Source of the DNA: an uncultured beta proteobacterium
GTDB taxonomy: Bacteria > Pseudomonadota > Gammaproteobacteria > Burkholderiales > Burkholderiaceae_C
Reading direction: 5' to 3'
NCBI GenBank assembly: GCA_903832285.1
Contig: CAILAY010000135.1
Coordinates: 1 to 39,220 of the forward strand
Length of the DNA stretch: 39,220 nucleotides
Under the pieces are notes generated by a model. It saw only the letters and a program-made list of their open reading frames with translations, was not told the DNA's origin and made no database searches. Both the position numbers and the translations under genes were made by a program. Positions within the stretch are counted from its first letter, which is position 1, and every line of letters starts with the position of its first letter. This document shows positions 25,931 through 34,333 of the stretch, piece after piece.

Positions 25931-26851
25931 CTAGGATCCTGGGTAGAACGGTTTGCCAATCGCAGTTGGCATATTGATGCGAATCCAGTGCGGGTTGCGC
26001 GAGATCAGCGCCAGCACCACGATGGTGGACAGGTACGGCAACATGCTGAGGAATTGCGAGGGAATCTGCACGCCGATGCTTTGCAAATGGAACTGCAGCA
26101 TGGATACGCCGCCGAACAAATACGCACCCAGCAATACCCGTGCGGGTCGCCAGGTTGCGAACGTGGTCAATGCGAGCGCAATCCAGCCCTTGCCGGCAAC
26201 CATGCCTTCCACCCACAAAGGGGTATAGACAATGGAGATGTAGGCGCCGGCCAATCCGCACAGGGCACCCCCCACCACGACCGCTGCAAGTCGGATCCAG
26301 CGCACGGGGTAGCCCAATGCGTGCGCAGACTCGGGGCTTTCACCCACACTGCGCAAAATCAGTCCAACGCGGGTGCGATAAAGAAACCAGATCAGGCCCA
26401 ACGCGAACAGTATCGTCAGATAAACGAGGGGGTGTTGGCGGAACAAGGCGGGACCCACAAAGGGGATGTCAGACAGCAACGGTATCGCGAACGAAGCGGA
26501 CTCCGGAATTTTTTCCTGCACGTAGGCGATACCGGCAAACGCCGAGAAACCCGCACCAAACAGGCTCAAAGCCAGACCAGTGGCGTACTGGTTGCTATTG
26601 AGCCAAATGACCAGGCCGCCAAAGATGGCCGCCATCAGGGCGCCGGCCGCGATGCCCGCTGCAAAACCGAGCGCAGGACTGCCCGTCTGGACCACCGCGG
26701 AAAACCCCGCTATGGCGGCGCACAACATCATGCCCTCGGCACCCAAGTTGACAATGCCCGCTTTTTCGTTGATCAACAAGCCAAGAGCGGCAATCGCCAG
26801 AACCGTGCCCGCGTTGAGGGTCGCTGCAATCAACAGTGCATAGGATTCCAT
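25931..26851 (-). CDS. ABC transporter permease (BMP/nucleoside type), second subunit
   Basis: A 306-residue polytopic membrane protein of the branched-chain/ribose-type permease family (BPD_transp_2), resembling YufQ/NupC-type second permeases. Visible hallmarks are GLLINEKAGIVNLGAEGMML near residue 26 and GKGWIALALTTFATWRPARV in the C-terminal half. It starts with ATG 26851, whose A is shared with the TAA of the first permease (TAATG), so the two subunits are translationally coupled and probably form a heterodimer in the inner membrane. Intact. Confidence 0.9.
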   Translation of the reverse strand: MESYALLIAATLNAGTVLAIAALGLLINEKAGIVNLGAEGMMLCAAIAGFSAVVQTGSPALGFAAGIAAGALMAAIFGGLVIWLNSNQYATGLALSLFGAGFSAFAGIAYVQEKIPESASFAIPLLSDIPFVGPALFRQHPLVYLTILFALGLIWFLYRTRVGLILRSVGESPESAHALGYPVRWIRLAAVVVGGALCGLAGAYISIVYTPLWVEGMVAGKGWIALALTTFATWRPARVLLGAYLFGGVSMLQFHLQSIGVQIPSQFLSMLPYLSTIVVLALISRNPHWIRINMPTAIGKPFYPGS

Positions 26852-27918
26852 TATTTCGTTCCTCCACTCACAAACCGCAGCCGGTAGTTCACCAATGTGT
26901 CGCAGGCCAGAAGGGAAAACAGCAGCAGACCCTGGAACACCCCGGTCAGCGACTTCGGCAGGCCCAAACGTGACTGCGCCAACTCACCGCCGATATAGAA
27001 CATGCTCATCAACACGGCCGAGAAAACCATGCCAACCGGGTGCAGTCGTCCGACGTAGGCGACGATGATGGCGGCGAACCCATACCCCGCTGGCACAAAG
27101 GGAGTGAGTTGGCCAATGGGACCGGCCACCTCAAGTGCGCCGGCAAGCCCCGCCATACCGCCCGACACCAGCAACGCGGTCCACAGTGCGCCGCGCGACG
27201 AAAACCCGGCGTAGCGCGCGGCCGCTGGTGCCAGGCCCCCGACCTGCAAGGCAAAACCTGCCCGGGTGCGGAACAAAAATATCCACATCCCAAGCACACC
27301 CAGCAATGCAAAGTACACCCCAATGCTAAGGCGCGAGCCTTCGAGCAGTCTGGGGATTCGGGTCACCAGTTCAAAAGTTTTGCTTTGCGGAAAGTTGTAC
27401 CCGTTCGGATCTTTCCATGGGCCAAATACCATGAACAAAAGTACCTGAACCGCCACGTAGGTGAGCATCAAACTCACTAGAATTTCGTTGGCGTTGAACC
27501 GATCCCGCAAAAAGGCGGTGATGCCTGCCCAGAACATTCCGCCCAGCACGCCCGCCAGCACGATGGGCACAACGATCCAGGACCCCGTGCCCTTGTCCGC
27601 CAGCAGCGCAACACCGCTGGCTGCAATGGCCCCCAGGATGTATTGGCCCTCGGCTCCGATGTTCCACACGTTGGAGCGAAAGCACACCGCCAGACCCAGT
27701 GCGATGAGCAATAGAGGCGTTGCCTTGACCACCAGTTCTCCCAATGCGTAAGAGCTTCGGATGGGCTCCCAGAAGAACACCTGAAGTCCGCGCACCGGGT
27801 CTTTGTCAAGGACCATGAACAATATGACGCCGATGATGACCGTGCAGACAAGCGCCAGCACGGGTGACCCATAGCTCCACAACCTGGAAGGTTGCGGGCG
27901 TGCTTCGAGCTTAAGCAT
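26851..27918 (-). CDS. ABC transporter permease (BMP/nucleoside type), first subunit
   Basis: A 355-residue inner-membrane protein with about 8-10 hydrophobic segments, resembling the YufP/NupB-type first permease. Typical parts are LVVKATPLLLIALGLAVCFR, NVWNIGAEGQYILGAIAA and LVSLMLTYVAVQVLLF. ATG 27918 (MLKLEARPQ) is chosen because the longer frame runs deep into the ATPase gene; the chosen start overlaps the ATPase stop by eight bases. Pairs with the second permease and the double ATPase. Confidence 0.9.
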   Translation of the reverse strand: MLKLEARPQPSRLWSYGSPVLALVCTVIIGVILFMVLDKDPVRGLQVFFWEPIRSSYALGELVVKATPLLLIALGLAVCFRSNVWNIGAEGQYILGAIAASGVALLADKGTGSWIVVPIVLAGVLGGMFWAGITAFLRDRFNANEILVSLMLTYVAVQVLLFMVFGPWKDPNGYNFPQSKTFELVTRIPRLLEGSRLSIGVYFALLGVLGMWIFLFRTRAGFALQVGGLAPAAARYAGFSSRGALWTALLVSGGMAGLAGALEVAGPIGQLTPFVPAGYGFAAIIVAYVGRLHPVGMVFSAVLMSMFYIGGELAQSRLGLPKSLTGVFQGLLLFSLLACDTLVNYRLRFVSGGTK

Positions 27919-29446
27919 GTTGCACCCCACTTTGATTGGCAGGTGCCCACAGGCCACTCATCCATTCGCCAATTTTTTCCACGGTCGCCTCTCCAACGGA
28001 TATGGAAGGGGACAAGCGCCCACGCGCGATGACATGCAGACGATCGCACACTTCGAACAGCTCATCCAACTCTTCGCTCACCAGCAGCACCGCACAACCG
28101 GCATCCCGCAACGCCAGGATCTCGCCGCGGATCTGGGTCGCTGCACCCACGTCAACACCCCACGTGGGCTGCGAGACGATAAACAGGGTGGGCTTGGCTT
28201 CAATCTCGCGGCCCACAATAAATTTCTGCAGATTGCCGCCAGACAGGGATCGCGCCACAGCGTGCGGTCCGCCTGCCTTGACGTTGAAGCTTTTTATCAG
28301 GCGCGAGGCATGCTGCTCCAGCATTCGTACGCGGATCCAGCCCCCGGCAAAGCGGGGCAGTGATATGGATTCGGTTCGGGTGAGCAGCAGGTTGTGGGCC
28401 AGACTGAGGGTGGGCACGGCGCCCCGGCCCAAACGCTCTTCCGGTACAAAATGCAGCCCCCGCTTGCGCCGCGCTCCGGGGTGCAGGCGCGATACATCGG
28501 TTTGGCCCATGCGCACACTGCCCCGGGGTGCGCGGCAGTCTTCGCCTGACAGCGCGTACATCAGCTCCTTTTGGCCGTTGCCGGAGACCCCGGCGATGCC
28601 CACCACTTCACCCGCGCAGACCTCCAGATCAATGGCCTCCAGGTTCACGCCAAACTGGTCCTCGCGCTCCAGACTCAAGGACTTGACGGTGAGCCGCGGT
28701 GCCCCTGTTGTTTGGGCCCTGCGCTCCAGCAGCGGAGGTTCCGCGCCGATCATCATGCGCGACAATGAGGCGTTGGACTCCTGGGAAGGGTTGCATACGC
28801 CCGTGACTTTGCCTCCGCGCAACACCGTACACGCATTGCAGAGCTCGCGAATTTCATGCAGCTTGTGGCTGATGTACAAGATGCTGCAGCCTTCCGACGC
28901 CAGCTTCTTCAGCACGGCAAACAGTTTCTCAACAGCCTGGGGTGTCAGCACCGACGTGGGTTCGTCCAATATCAGCAACTCTGGCCGGGTGAGCAAGGCC
29001 CGAATGATCTCCACCCGTTGCATCTCACCCACGCTCAAGGTATGGACCGGTCGATGCGGATCAATGTCGAGTCCATATTCGTTTGCCTTCGCAACAATAC
29101 TGGCAGTGACCTGCTCCAGGGAAGTCCGCGTCAGACCCAGCCACACGTTTTCGGCCACCGTCATGGTGTCAAACAAATTGAAATGCTGGAACACCATGCT
29201 GATGCCGTTCGCTCGCGCCTCCTTGGGGCTGCGCAGATTGATCACTTGTCCATTGAGCCTCACCTGCCCGGCATCTGGTTTGATCGAGCCATAGATGATT
29301 TTCATCAGCGTGGATTTGCCGGCACCGTTTTCGCCCAAAACCGCGTGGGTTTCACCGGGCATCACGATCAGCGACACGTCGGAGTTGGCCACCACGCCAG
29401 GATAGGCCTTGGTGATGCCACTCAATTGAAGTCTGGGTTGTGTCAT
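27911..29446 (-). CDS. ABC transporter ATP-binding protein, two nucleotide-binding domains
   Basis: A 511-residue double ATPase of the ribose/BMP importer class (YufO/RbsA-like). NBD1 (about residues 5-240) has Walker A GENGAGKST, signature LSVGEMQRVEIIRALL and Walker B LLILDEPTSVLTP. NBD2 (about 255-500) has the degenerate Walker A GVSGNGQKEL and signature LSGGNLQKFIVGREI with the altered Walker B LFIVSQPTWGVD, both normal for this class. It energises uptake by the two permeases and the BMP lipoprotein. ATG 29446 was chosen; GTG 29461 is possible. It lies 22 bases downstream of the lysR stop and probably in one transcript with it. Confidence 0.92.
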   Translation of the reverse strand: MTQPRLQLSGITKAYPGVVANSDVSLIVMPGETHAVLGENGAGKSTLMKIIYGSIKPDAGQVRLNGQVINLRSPKEARANGISMVFQHFNLFDTMTVAENVWLGLTRTSLEQVTASIVAKANEYGLDIDPHRPVHTLSVGEMQRVEIIRALLTRPELLILDEPTSVLTPQAVEKLFAVLKKLASEGCSILYISHKLHEIRELCNACTVLRGGKVTGVCNPSQESNASLSRMMIGAEPPLLERRAQTTGAPRLTVKSLSLEREDQFGVNLEAIDLEVCAGEVVGIAGVSGNGQKELMYALSGEDCRAPRGSVRMGQTDVSRLHPGARRKRGLHFVPEERLGRGAVPTLSLAHNLLLTRTESISLPRFAGGWIRVRMLEQHASRLIKSFNVKAGGPHAVARSLSGGNLQKFIVGREIEAKPTLFIVSQPTWGVDVGAATQIRGEILALRDAGCAVLLVSEELDELFEVCDRLHVIARGRLSPSISVGEATVEKIGEWMSGLWAPANQSGVQHA

Positions 29447-29468
29447 CGCGTTCGGTCTCACTTTTTGA

Positions 29469-30398
29469 CTATTTACTCAAGGTCGAGGCCACAGACTTGA
29501 TCCGTTCCCGCAACCATCGACTCGATGCTGATGTGTGGGTCCTCTCGTGCCAAAGCTGGTAGTACGACAACTCGGGAAACGGGATGGGACAGGGCAATAT
29601 CTTGACTGGAAGCGTGTCCAGGTAGCGCTCGCAGTACTGTCGCCCGGTCGTCAGCACCAGCAAAGTTGTTGCCACCATGCTGGGGATCAGTCCGAAATGG
29701 GGACAGCGAGCGACAATGTGACGCTGCAAGCCCAGCGTGGCAAGGTGCTCGTCGATGACACCCTTTGCGCCGGGGTGGGTCGCTCCGGGTGCGATGTGCT
29801 CGGCCGCCAGCCAGGAATCCTGGTCCCATCCGCGCCGCACTGCGGGGTTGTCTTGCGAGACCAGGCACACCACCTCATCACCGAATAGCAGCCCCAGGTG
29901 CAGGTCTCCCGGCGGCGCGGGCCAGTTTCCAATGACCACGTCCAGGTCACCCTGGGCGAGTTCATAGCGGTAGTCTGAAGCGCCCGACAGAGGGTAGATC
30001 TCGATCGCAACAAACGGCGCCCGTGTCTTGATGTCGGTAACCAATTTTGGCAGAAACAAGGGGTCCAGAAAGTCGCTGGCAGCCACCCGGAACGTGTTGT
30101 GAGCGGACTGGGGATCGAAACCCCGAACATCGGAAAAAAGCATCTCCGCCGTGCGCAAAATTCGGGCGCTGGGCTCCATCATCCGTGCCGCTGCTTCGGT
30201 GGGCACCATGTTGGCGCCAGAACGAACGAGCAGCGGGTCACCGGCGAAATCGCGCAAACGCTTCAGCGACGCGCTAACCGCCGGCTGGTGCATGCCCAAC
30301 TGGATGGCGGCTCTGGAAACGCTGCGTTCGGTTAACACGGTATGAAGTACCCTGATCAAGTGAAGGTCAATCTTGTCAAAAATTGCATGGTCTCTCAT
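29469..30398 (-). CDS. LysR-family regulator, divergent from xdhA
   Basis: A 309-residue LysR-type regulator. The DNA-binding start reads MRDHAIFDKIDLHLIRVLHT, followed by SVSRAAIQLGMHQPAVSASL. The substrate domain (FRVAASDFLDPLFLPKLV) is of the NodD/PcaQ-like branch. ATG 30398 was chosen; the frame is open much further upstream only by chance. It heads the ABC transporter operon and is divergent from xdhA-xdhB-guaD, with a palindrome (30419-30436) in the 84-base gap. It is likely the activator of purine uptake and oxidation; a purine such as xanthine could be the effector (inference). Confidence 0.87.
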   Translation of the reverse strand: MRDHAIFDKIDLHLIRVLHTVLTERSVSRAAIQLGMHQPAVSASLKRLRDFAGDPLLVRSGANMVPTEAAARMMEPSARILRTAEMLFSDVRGFDPQSAHNTFRVAASDFLDPLFLPKLVTDIKTRAPFVAIEIYPLSGASDYRYELAQGDLDVVIGNWPAPPGDLHLGLLFGDEVVCLVSQDNPAVRRGWDQDSWLAAEHIAPGATHPGAKGVIDEHLATLGLQRHIVARCPHFGLIPSMVATTLLVLTTGRQYCERYLDTLPVKILPCPIPFPELSYYQLWHERTHTSASSRWLRERIKSVASTLSK

Positions 30399-30418
30399 AC
30401 GTGTCCTAACATTTACTT

Positions 30419-30436
30419 CATATGCTAAAGCGTATG
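30419..30436. promoter_or_regulatory. LysR-type operator palindrome, lysR-xdhA divergent promoter
   Basis: CATATGCTAAAGCGTATG: 8-base arms around a 2-base spacer, with one mismatched pair. It matches the perfect palindrome at 13387-13404 upstream of the tsx-like gene except at the central spacer and one base. It is 20 bases from the lysR ATG and 46 bases from the xdhA ATG, a usual place for a LysR regulatory site. Confidence 0.7.
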
Positions 30437-30482
30437 ACGTAGGGTGGCACCCCGATTTACCCTCGGCCACGAGGACCCCTTC

Positions 30483-31961
30483 ATGAACACAAGATCCCTG
30501 AGATTTATTCGACGCGGCCAGATCGTTACGCTCCAGGACATACCGCTCACGCGCACGCTGCTGGAAGTGCTGCGCGAGGACATGCACTGCACCGGCACCA
30601 AGGAGGGTTGCGGTGAAGGTGACTGCGGGGCCTGCTCGGTTGTCGTCGCTGAAGCCGATGGCAATGGGTTGAAATACAGCACCATCAACAGTTGTATCCG
30701 GCTCGCCCATTCGATCGACGGCATGGCACTTTGGACCGTTGAAGACCTGGCAGACAGCCACGGTCAGCCGCACCCTGCGCAAGAGGCGTTGGTGCAGTGC
30801 CACGGATCGCAATGCGGGTTTTGCACGCCCGGCTTTGCGATGAGCCTGTTTGGCATGTACCAAAACCATACCTGTAAAGGCGAGGCAATTTCGCGCGAAC
30901 AAGCGCAGCATGGGCTGTCTGGCAATCTGTGTCGCTGCACAGGCTACCGGCCCATCCTGGACGCGGCTCAAAGCATGCAGGCATTCCCGCTCAGGCAAGT
31001 TGACGAGGCGACGATCCTGTCCAATATGAAGCTGCTTGCCCTGGCGCCTCAGGAACAGGAAATTGCTTCGGCCTATATGTCCCCGCGGACCCTGCGCCAG
31101 TTGCTGCAAGTGCGGGCCCGGCATCCCGAGGCACAGTTGGTTGCCGGCTGCACGGATGTGGGCCTGTGGGTAACCAAAATGCACATGCAGTTTGAAGGCG
31201 TGATTGACATCAGTCAGGTTGCAGAGTTGCGGCGCATCGAACAATATCCGCACCATATGGCGATTGGAGCGGCGGTTACTTTGACGGATGCTTTTGCTGC
31301 CATGGTGGCCGACCGTGCCCAGTTGTTATCGTTTGCGAACCGTTTTGCCGGGATGCCGGTGCGCAATTCCGGCACACTGGGGGGCAATGTCGCCAACGGC
31401 TCGCCCATTGGCGACTCCATGCCGCTGCTGATTTCCCTGGGGGCAAGTGTCGTGCTGATGAGCGAGCGCAATGGTCGCGTGGTTTCCCGCGAAATTCCTC
31501 TGGAAACGTTGTACACCGGTTACCGCAAAAACGTCATGGCGTCCGATGAAATCCTGGCCTGGATCAAAGTGCCCAAGGCCACGGCAGTGGAGTTCGTGCG
31601 CGTCTACAAAATCTCGAAACGATTTGAAGACGACATCTCGGCCGTGTGCCTGGGCATCAATTTGCACCTGGATGCGGGTGTGGTGCGTAGCGCGTCGCTG
31701 GGTGTGGGCGGCGTTGCGGCAACACCTGTGCGAGCACGCCAGACCGAGGCGAGCCTGGTCGGCCAGCCCTGGAGCGAGGCGACCGTCAAGAGCGCGATGA
31801 GAACTCTGCGTGCCGAGTTCACGCCGATTTCCGATATGCGCGCATCCAGCGACTACCGTAGCAAGGTACTGGGAAATTTGCTGCAGCGTTATTGGCTGGA
31901 GAGCCAGGGTCAGCAGCACGTTGACCTGCAAGCCATGGCGGTGGAAGGAACAACCGCATGA
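30483..31961 (+). CDS. xdhA: xanthine dehydrogenase small subunit (2Fe-2S / FAD)
   Basis: A 492-residue subunit with two iron-sulfur sites at the N-terminus. The first is in CTGTKEGCGEGDCGACS; the second in CHGSQCGFCTPGF and NLCRCTGYRPI. The FAD domain shows LVAGCTDVGLWVTK and RNSGTLGGNVANGSPIGDS, then the C-terminal CO dehydrogenase flavoprotein fold. Together with XdhB it oxidises hypoxanthine and xanthine to urate with NAD+. ATG 30483 was chosen over an upstream extension. The stop overlaps the xdhB start (ATGA at 31958-31961). Heads xdhA-xdhB-guaD. Confidence 0.95.
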   Translation: MNTRSLRFIRRGQIVTLQDIPLTRTLLEVLREDMHCTGTKEGCGEGDCGACSVVVAEADGNGLKYSTINSCIRLAHSIDGMALWTVEDLADSHGQPHPAQEALVQCHGSQCGFCTPGFAMSLFGMYQNHTCKGEAISREQAQHGLSGNLCRCTGYRPILDAAQSMQAFPLRQVDEATILSNMKLLALAPQEQEIASAYMSPRTLRQLLQVRARHPEAQLVAGCTDVGLWVTKMHMQFEGVIDISQVAELRRIEQYPHHMAIGAAVTLTDAFAAMVADRAQLLSFANRFAGMPVRNSGTLGGNVANGSPIGDSMPLLISLGASVVLMSERNGRVVSREIPLETLYTGYRKNVMASDEILAWIKVPKATAVEFVRVYKISKRFEDDISAVCLGINLHLDAGVVRSASLGVGGVAATPVRARQTEASLVGQPWSEATVKSAMRTLRAEFTPISDMRASSDYRSKVLGNLLQRYWLESQGQQHVDLQAMAVEGTTA

Positions 31962-34315
31962 GCACCCCCTCTGTAACCCAACAGCAGGCCACACAGCCAA
32001 GAGGACCGGCAGCGGGTGTCGCCGAACCCCACGAGAGCGCTCGCGCACAAGTGGCCGGTGACGCCACCTATATCGACGATATCCGCGAAGTGCAGGGCAC
32101 GCTGCACGCAGCCCCGATTCTCTCCAACGTGGCGCATGGCCGCCTGCTGGGTGTGGATGCTTCTATCGCGCTGGGCATGCCCGGCGTGGTCGACGTGATT
32201 TTGGCGCGCGACATTCCGGGTGACCGCATGCTTGCCACCCAGGCACACGACGAGCCGGTGTTTGCCGTGGACACCGTGCAGCATATTGGGCAGGTCATCG
32301 GCGTCGTGGTGGCCCGCACCGTGATGCAGGCCCGGCGCGCCGCCCGAAAGGTGCAACTCGACATCGAAGCGTTGCCTGCGGTGCTGACTGTGAAGGACGC
32401 GTTGGCGGCAGCAAGCTATGTGCTGCCACCTGTCATTGTGATGCGCGGTGATGCCGGTGGCGCGTTGGCGAAAGCGCAACACACGTTGAGCGGCACGCTG
32501 GAAGTAGGTGGTCAGGAGCACTTCTATCTTGAAGGCCAGATTGCCTATGTTCTGCCGCAGGAGCAGAACCAGTGGGTTGTCTACTCCAGCACCCAGCATC
32601 CCGGGGAGGTCCAGCATTGGGTGTCGCACGCTCTTGGAATCGACAATCACGCGGTGCGCGTGGAGTGCCGCCGCATGGGGGGTGGCTTTGGTGGAAAGGA
32701 AACCCAGTCCGGGCATCTCGCGGTGTGGGCGGCCATCGCCGCTCACAAACTGCATTGCGCTGTTAAATTGCGGCTGGACCGCGACGACGATTTCATGGTG
32801 ACCGGCAAACGTCACCCCTTTTCCTATGAGTACACCGCAGGGTTTGATGACACGGGGCGCCTGAGTGGCCTCAAACTCATGATGGCTGCGCACTGCGGTT
32901 TCAGCGCCGACTTGTCCGGGCCTGTGGCTGATCGGGCGGTCTTTCATTGCGACAACGCCTACTACCTTGAAGATGTGGACGTCGTGTCCTTTAGATGCAA
33001 GCTCAATACCCAGAGCCATACGGCATTTCGCGGCTTTGGTGGACCACAGGGCGTGATCGTGATTGAAGCCATATTGGGCGACATCGCCCGCCATCTGGGC
33101 AGGGATCCGTTTGACGTACGGCTGCGCAATCTGTACAGCGAAGAGCCGACCCGCGGCAGCACCCCCGCGCAACCCGAACTGCGCAATACGACGCACTACC
33201 AGATGAAAGTGGAGGACAACGTGCTGTTGCCTCTGCTGACCAAAGTGGCCCACTCTGCACAATATCGGCGCCGGGTGGATGCCATTGCTGCCTGGAACAA
33301 GGGCAGCGCGGTTGTTAAGCGCGGCATCGCCATCACGCCCGTCAAATTCGGGATTTCGTTTACGGCCACGCTTTTCAATCAGGCCGGTGCGCTGGTGCAT
33401 GTCTATACCGACGGCAGTGTGCAAGTCAACCACGGCGGCACCGAGATGGGCCAGGGCTTGCACACGAAGGTGGCGCAGATCGTGGCGGACGAGTTGGGTA
33501 TTCCGTTTGCACGTGTGCTGTGCACCGCGAGCGACACCAGCAAGATCCCGAACGCCTCGGCCACTGCCGCATCCGCGGGCACCGATCTCAATGGGCGTGC
33601 TGCCCAGTTCGCTGCGCGCAGCGTGCGGGACAATCTGGCCCAATTTGTCTGCGGGCTCGATGGCTGCGGAGCCGGAGCAATCCGGTTTGAAGACGGCAAG
33701 GTGCAGTCGCCAAAAACCTCCCGCAGCTTCGACGATGTCGTGAAGCTGGCATATGCCAACCGGATACAGCTGTGGAGCGACGGCTTTTATCGAACCCCCA
33801 AAATTCACTACGACAAAACTACATTGACGGGCCGGCCGTTCTACTATTTTGCCTACGGCGCAGCGTGCACAGAAGTGGCCATCGACACCCTCACCGGCGA
33901 AAACCGCGTGCTCAAGGTGGACATCCTGCACGATGTCGGGCGTTCCATCAACCCGGGGCTGGACATCGGGCAAATCGAAGGCGGTTTTGTACAGGGTATG
34001 GGCTGGCTCACGACCGAACAATTGGTGTGGAACGACAAAGGTTATCTGAGCACGCATGCGCCCAGCACCTACAAGATTCCCACGGCGGGCGATGTGCCCG
34101 CGCATTTCAAGGTTGAACTCTGGCACGAGCCCAATTACGAAGACAACGTGTTTGGAAGCAAGGCCGTGGGCGAGCCGCCCTTCATGCTGGCAATCAGTGT
34201 GTATGAGGCTTTGCGGGACGCGGTGGCACAGGCGCGACGCGACGGCAAGCCCGTGCAACTGACGGCGCCTGCGACCCCGGAAAATGTATTGAAGGCGCTG
34301 GCCAGCGATGAGTGA
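31958..34315 (+). CDS. xdhB: xanthine dehydrogenase large subunit (molybdopterin-binding)
   Basis: A 785-residue Moco subunit. It shows the N-terminal AQVAGDATYIDDI segment, the molybdopterin motifs GGGFGGKETQ and TAFRGFGGPQGVI, the MGQGLHTKVAQIVADELG region, and near the C-terminus KAVGEPPFMLA, where the Glu corresponds to the catalytic base of xanthine dehydrogenases. The Arg and Glu expected for purine binding seem present, which favours xanthine over aldehyde substrates. It sits between xdhA and guaD. No xdhC, the usual Moco insertion partner, follows. No frame damage. Length is normal. Confidence 0.95.
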   Translation: MSTPSVTQQQATQPRGPAAGVAEPHESARAQVAGDATYIDDIREVQGTLHAAPILSNVAHGRLLGVDASIALGMPGVVDVILARDIPGDRMLATQAHDEPVFAVDTVQHIGQVIGVVVARTVMQARRAARKVQLDIEALPAVLTVKDALAAASYVLPPVIVMRGDAGGALAKAQHTLSGTLEVGGQEHFYLEGQIAYVLPQEQNQWVVYSSTQHPGEVQHWVSHALGIDNHAVRVECRRMGGGFGGKETQSGHLAVWAAIAAHKLHCAVKLRLDRDDDFMVTGKRHPFSYEYTAGFDDTGRLSGLKLMMAAHCGFSADLSGPVADRAVFHCDNAYYLEDVDVVSFRCKLNTQSHTAFRGFGGPQGVIVIEAILGDIARHLGRDPFDVRLRNLYSEEPTRGSTPAQPELRNTTHYQMKVEDNVLLPLLTKVAHSAQYRRRVDAIAAWNKGSAVVKRGIAITPVKFGISFTATLFNQAGALVHVYTDGSVQVNHGGTEMGQGLHTKVAQIVADELGIPFARVLCTASDTSKIPNASATAASAGTDLNGRAAQFAARSVRDNLAQFVCGLDGCGAGAIRFEDGKVQSPKTSRSFDDVVKLAYANRIQLWSDGFYRTPKIHYDKTTLTGRPFYYFAYGAACTEVAIDTLTGENRVLKVDILHDVGRSINPGLDIGQIEGGFVQGMGWLTTEQLVWNDKGYLSTHAPSTYKIPTAGDVPAHFKVELWHEPNYEDNVFGSKAVGEPPFMLAISVYEALRDAVAQARRDGKPVQLTAPATPENVLKALASDE

Positions 34316-34333
34316 AGGCCGGGAAGCTTTTTC

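Noticed and set aside
25889..26887. Plus-strand frame of 332 codons opposite the second ABC permease
   Set aside because: Gln/Arg/His-rich shadow of the permease gene, no known motif.
30399..31256. Upstream extension of the LysR reading frame to nearly 600 residues
   Set aside because: The extension lies opposite xdhA and shows no family similarity; the LysR N-terminus starts exactly at ATG 30398.
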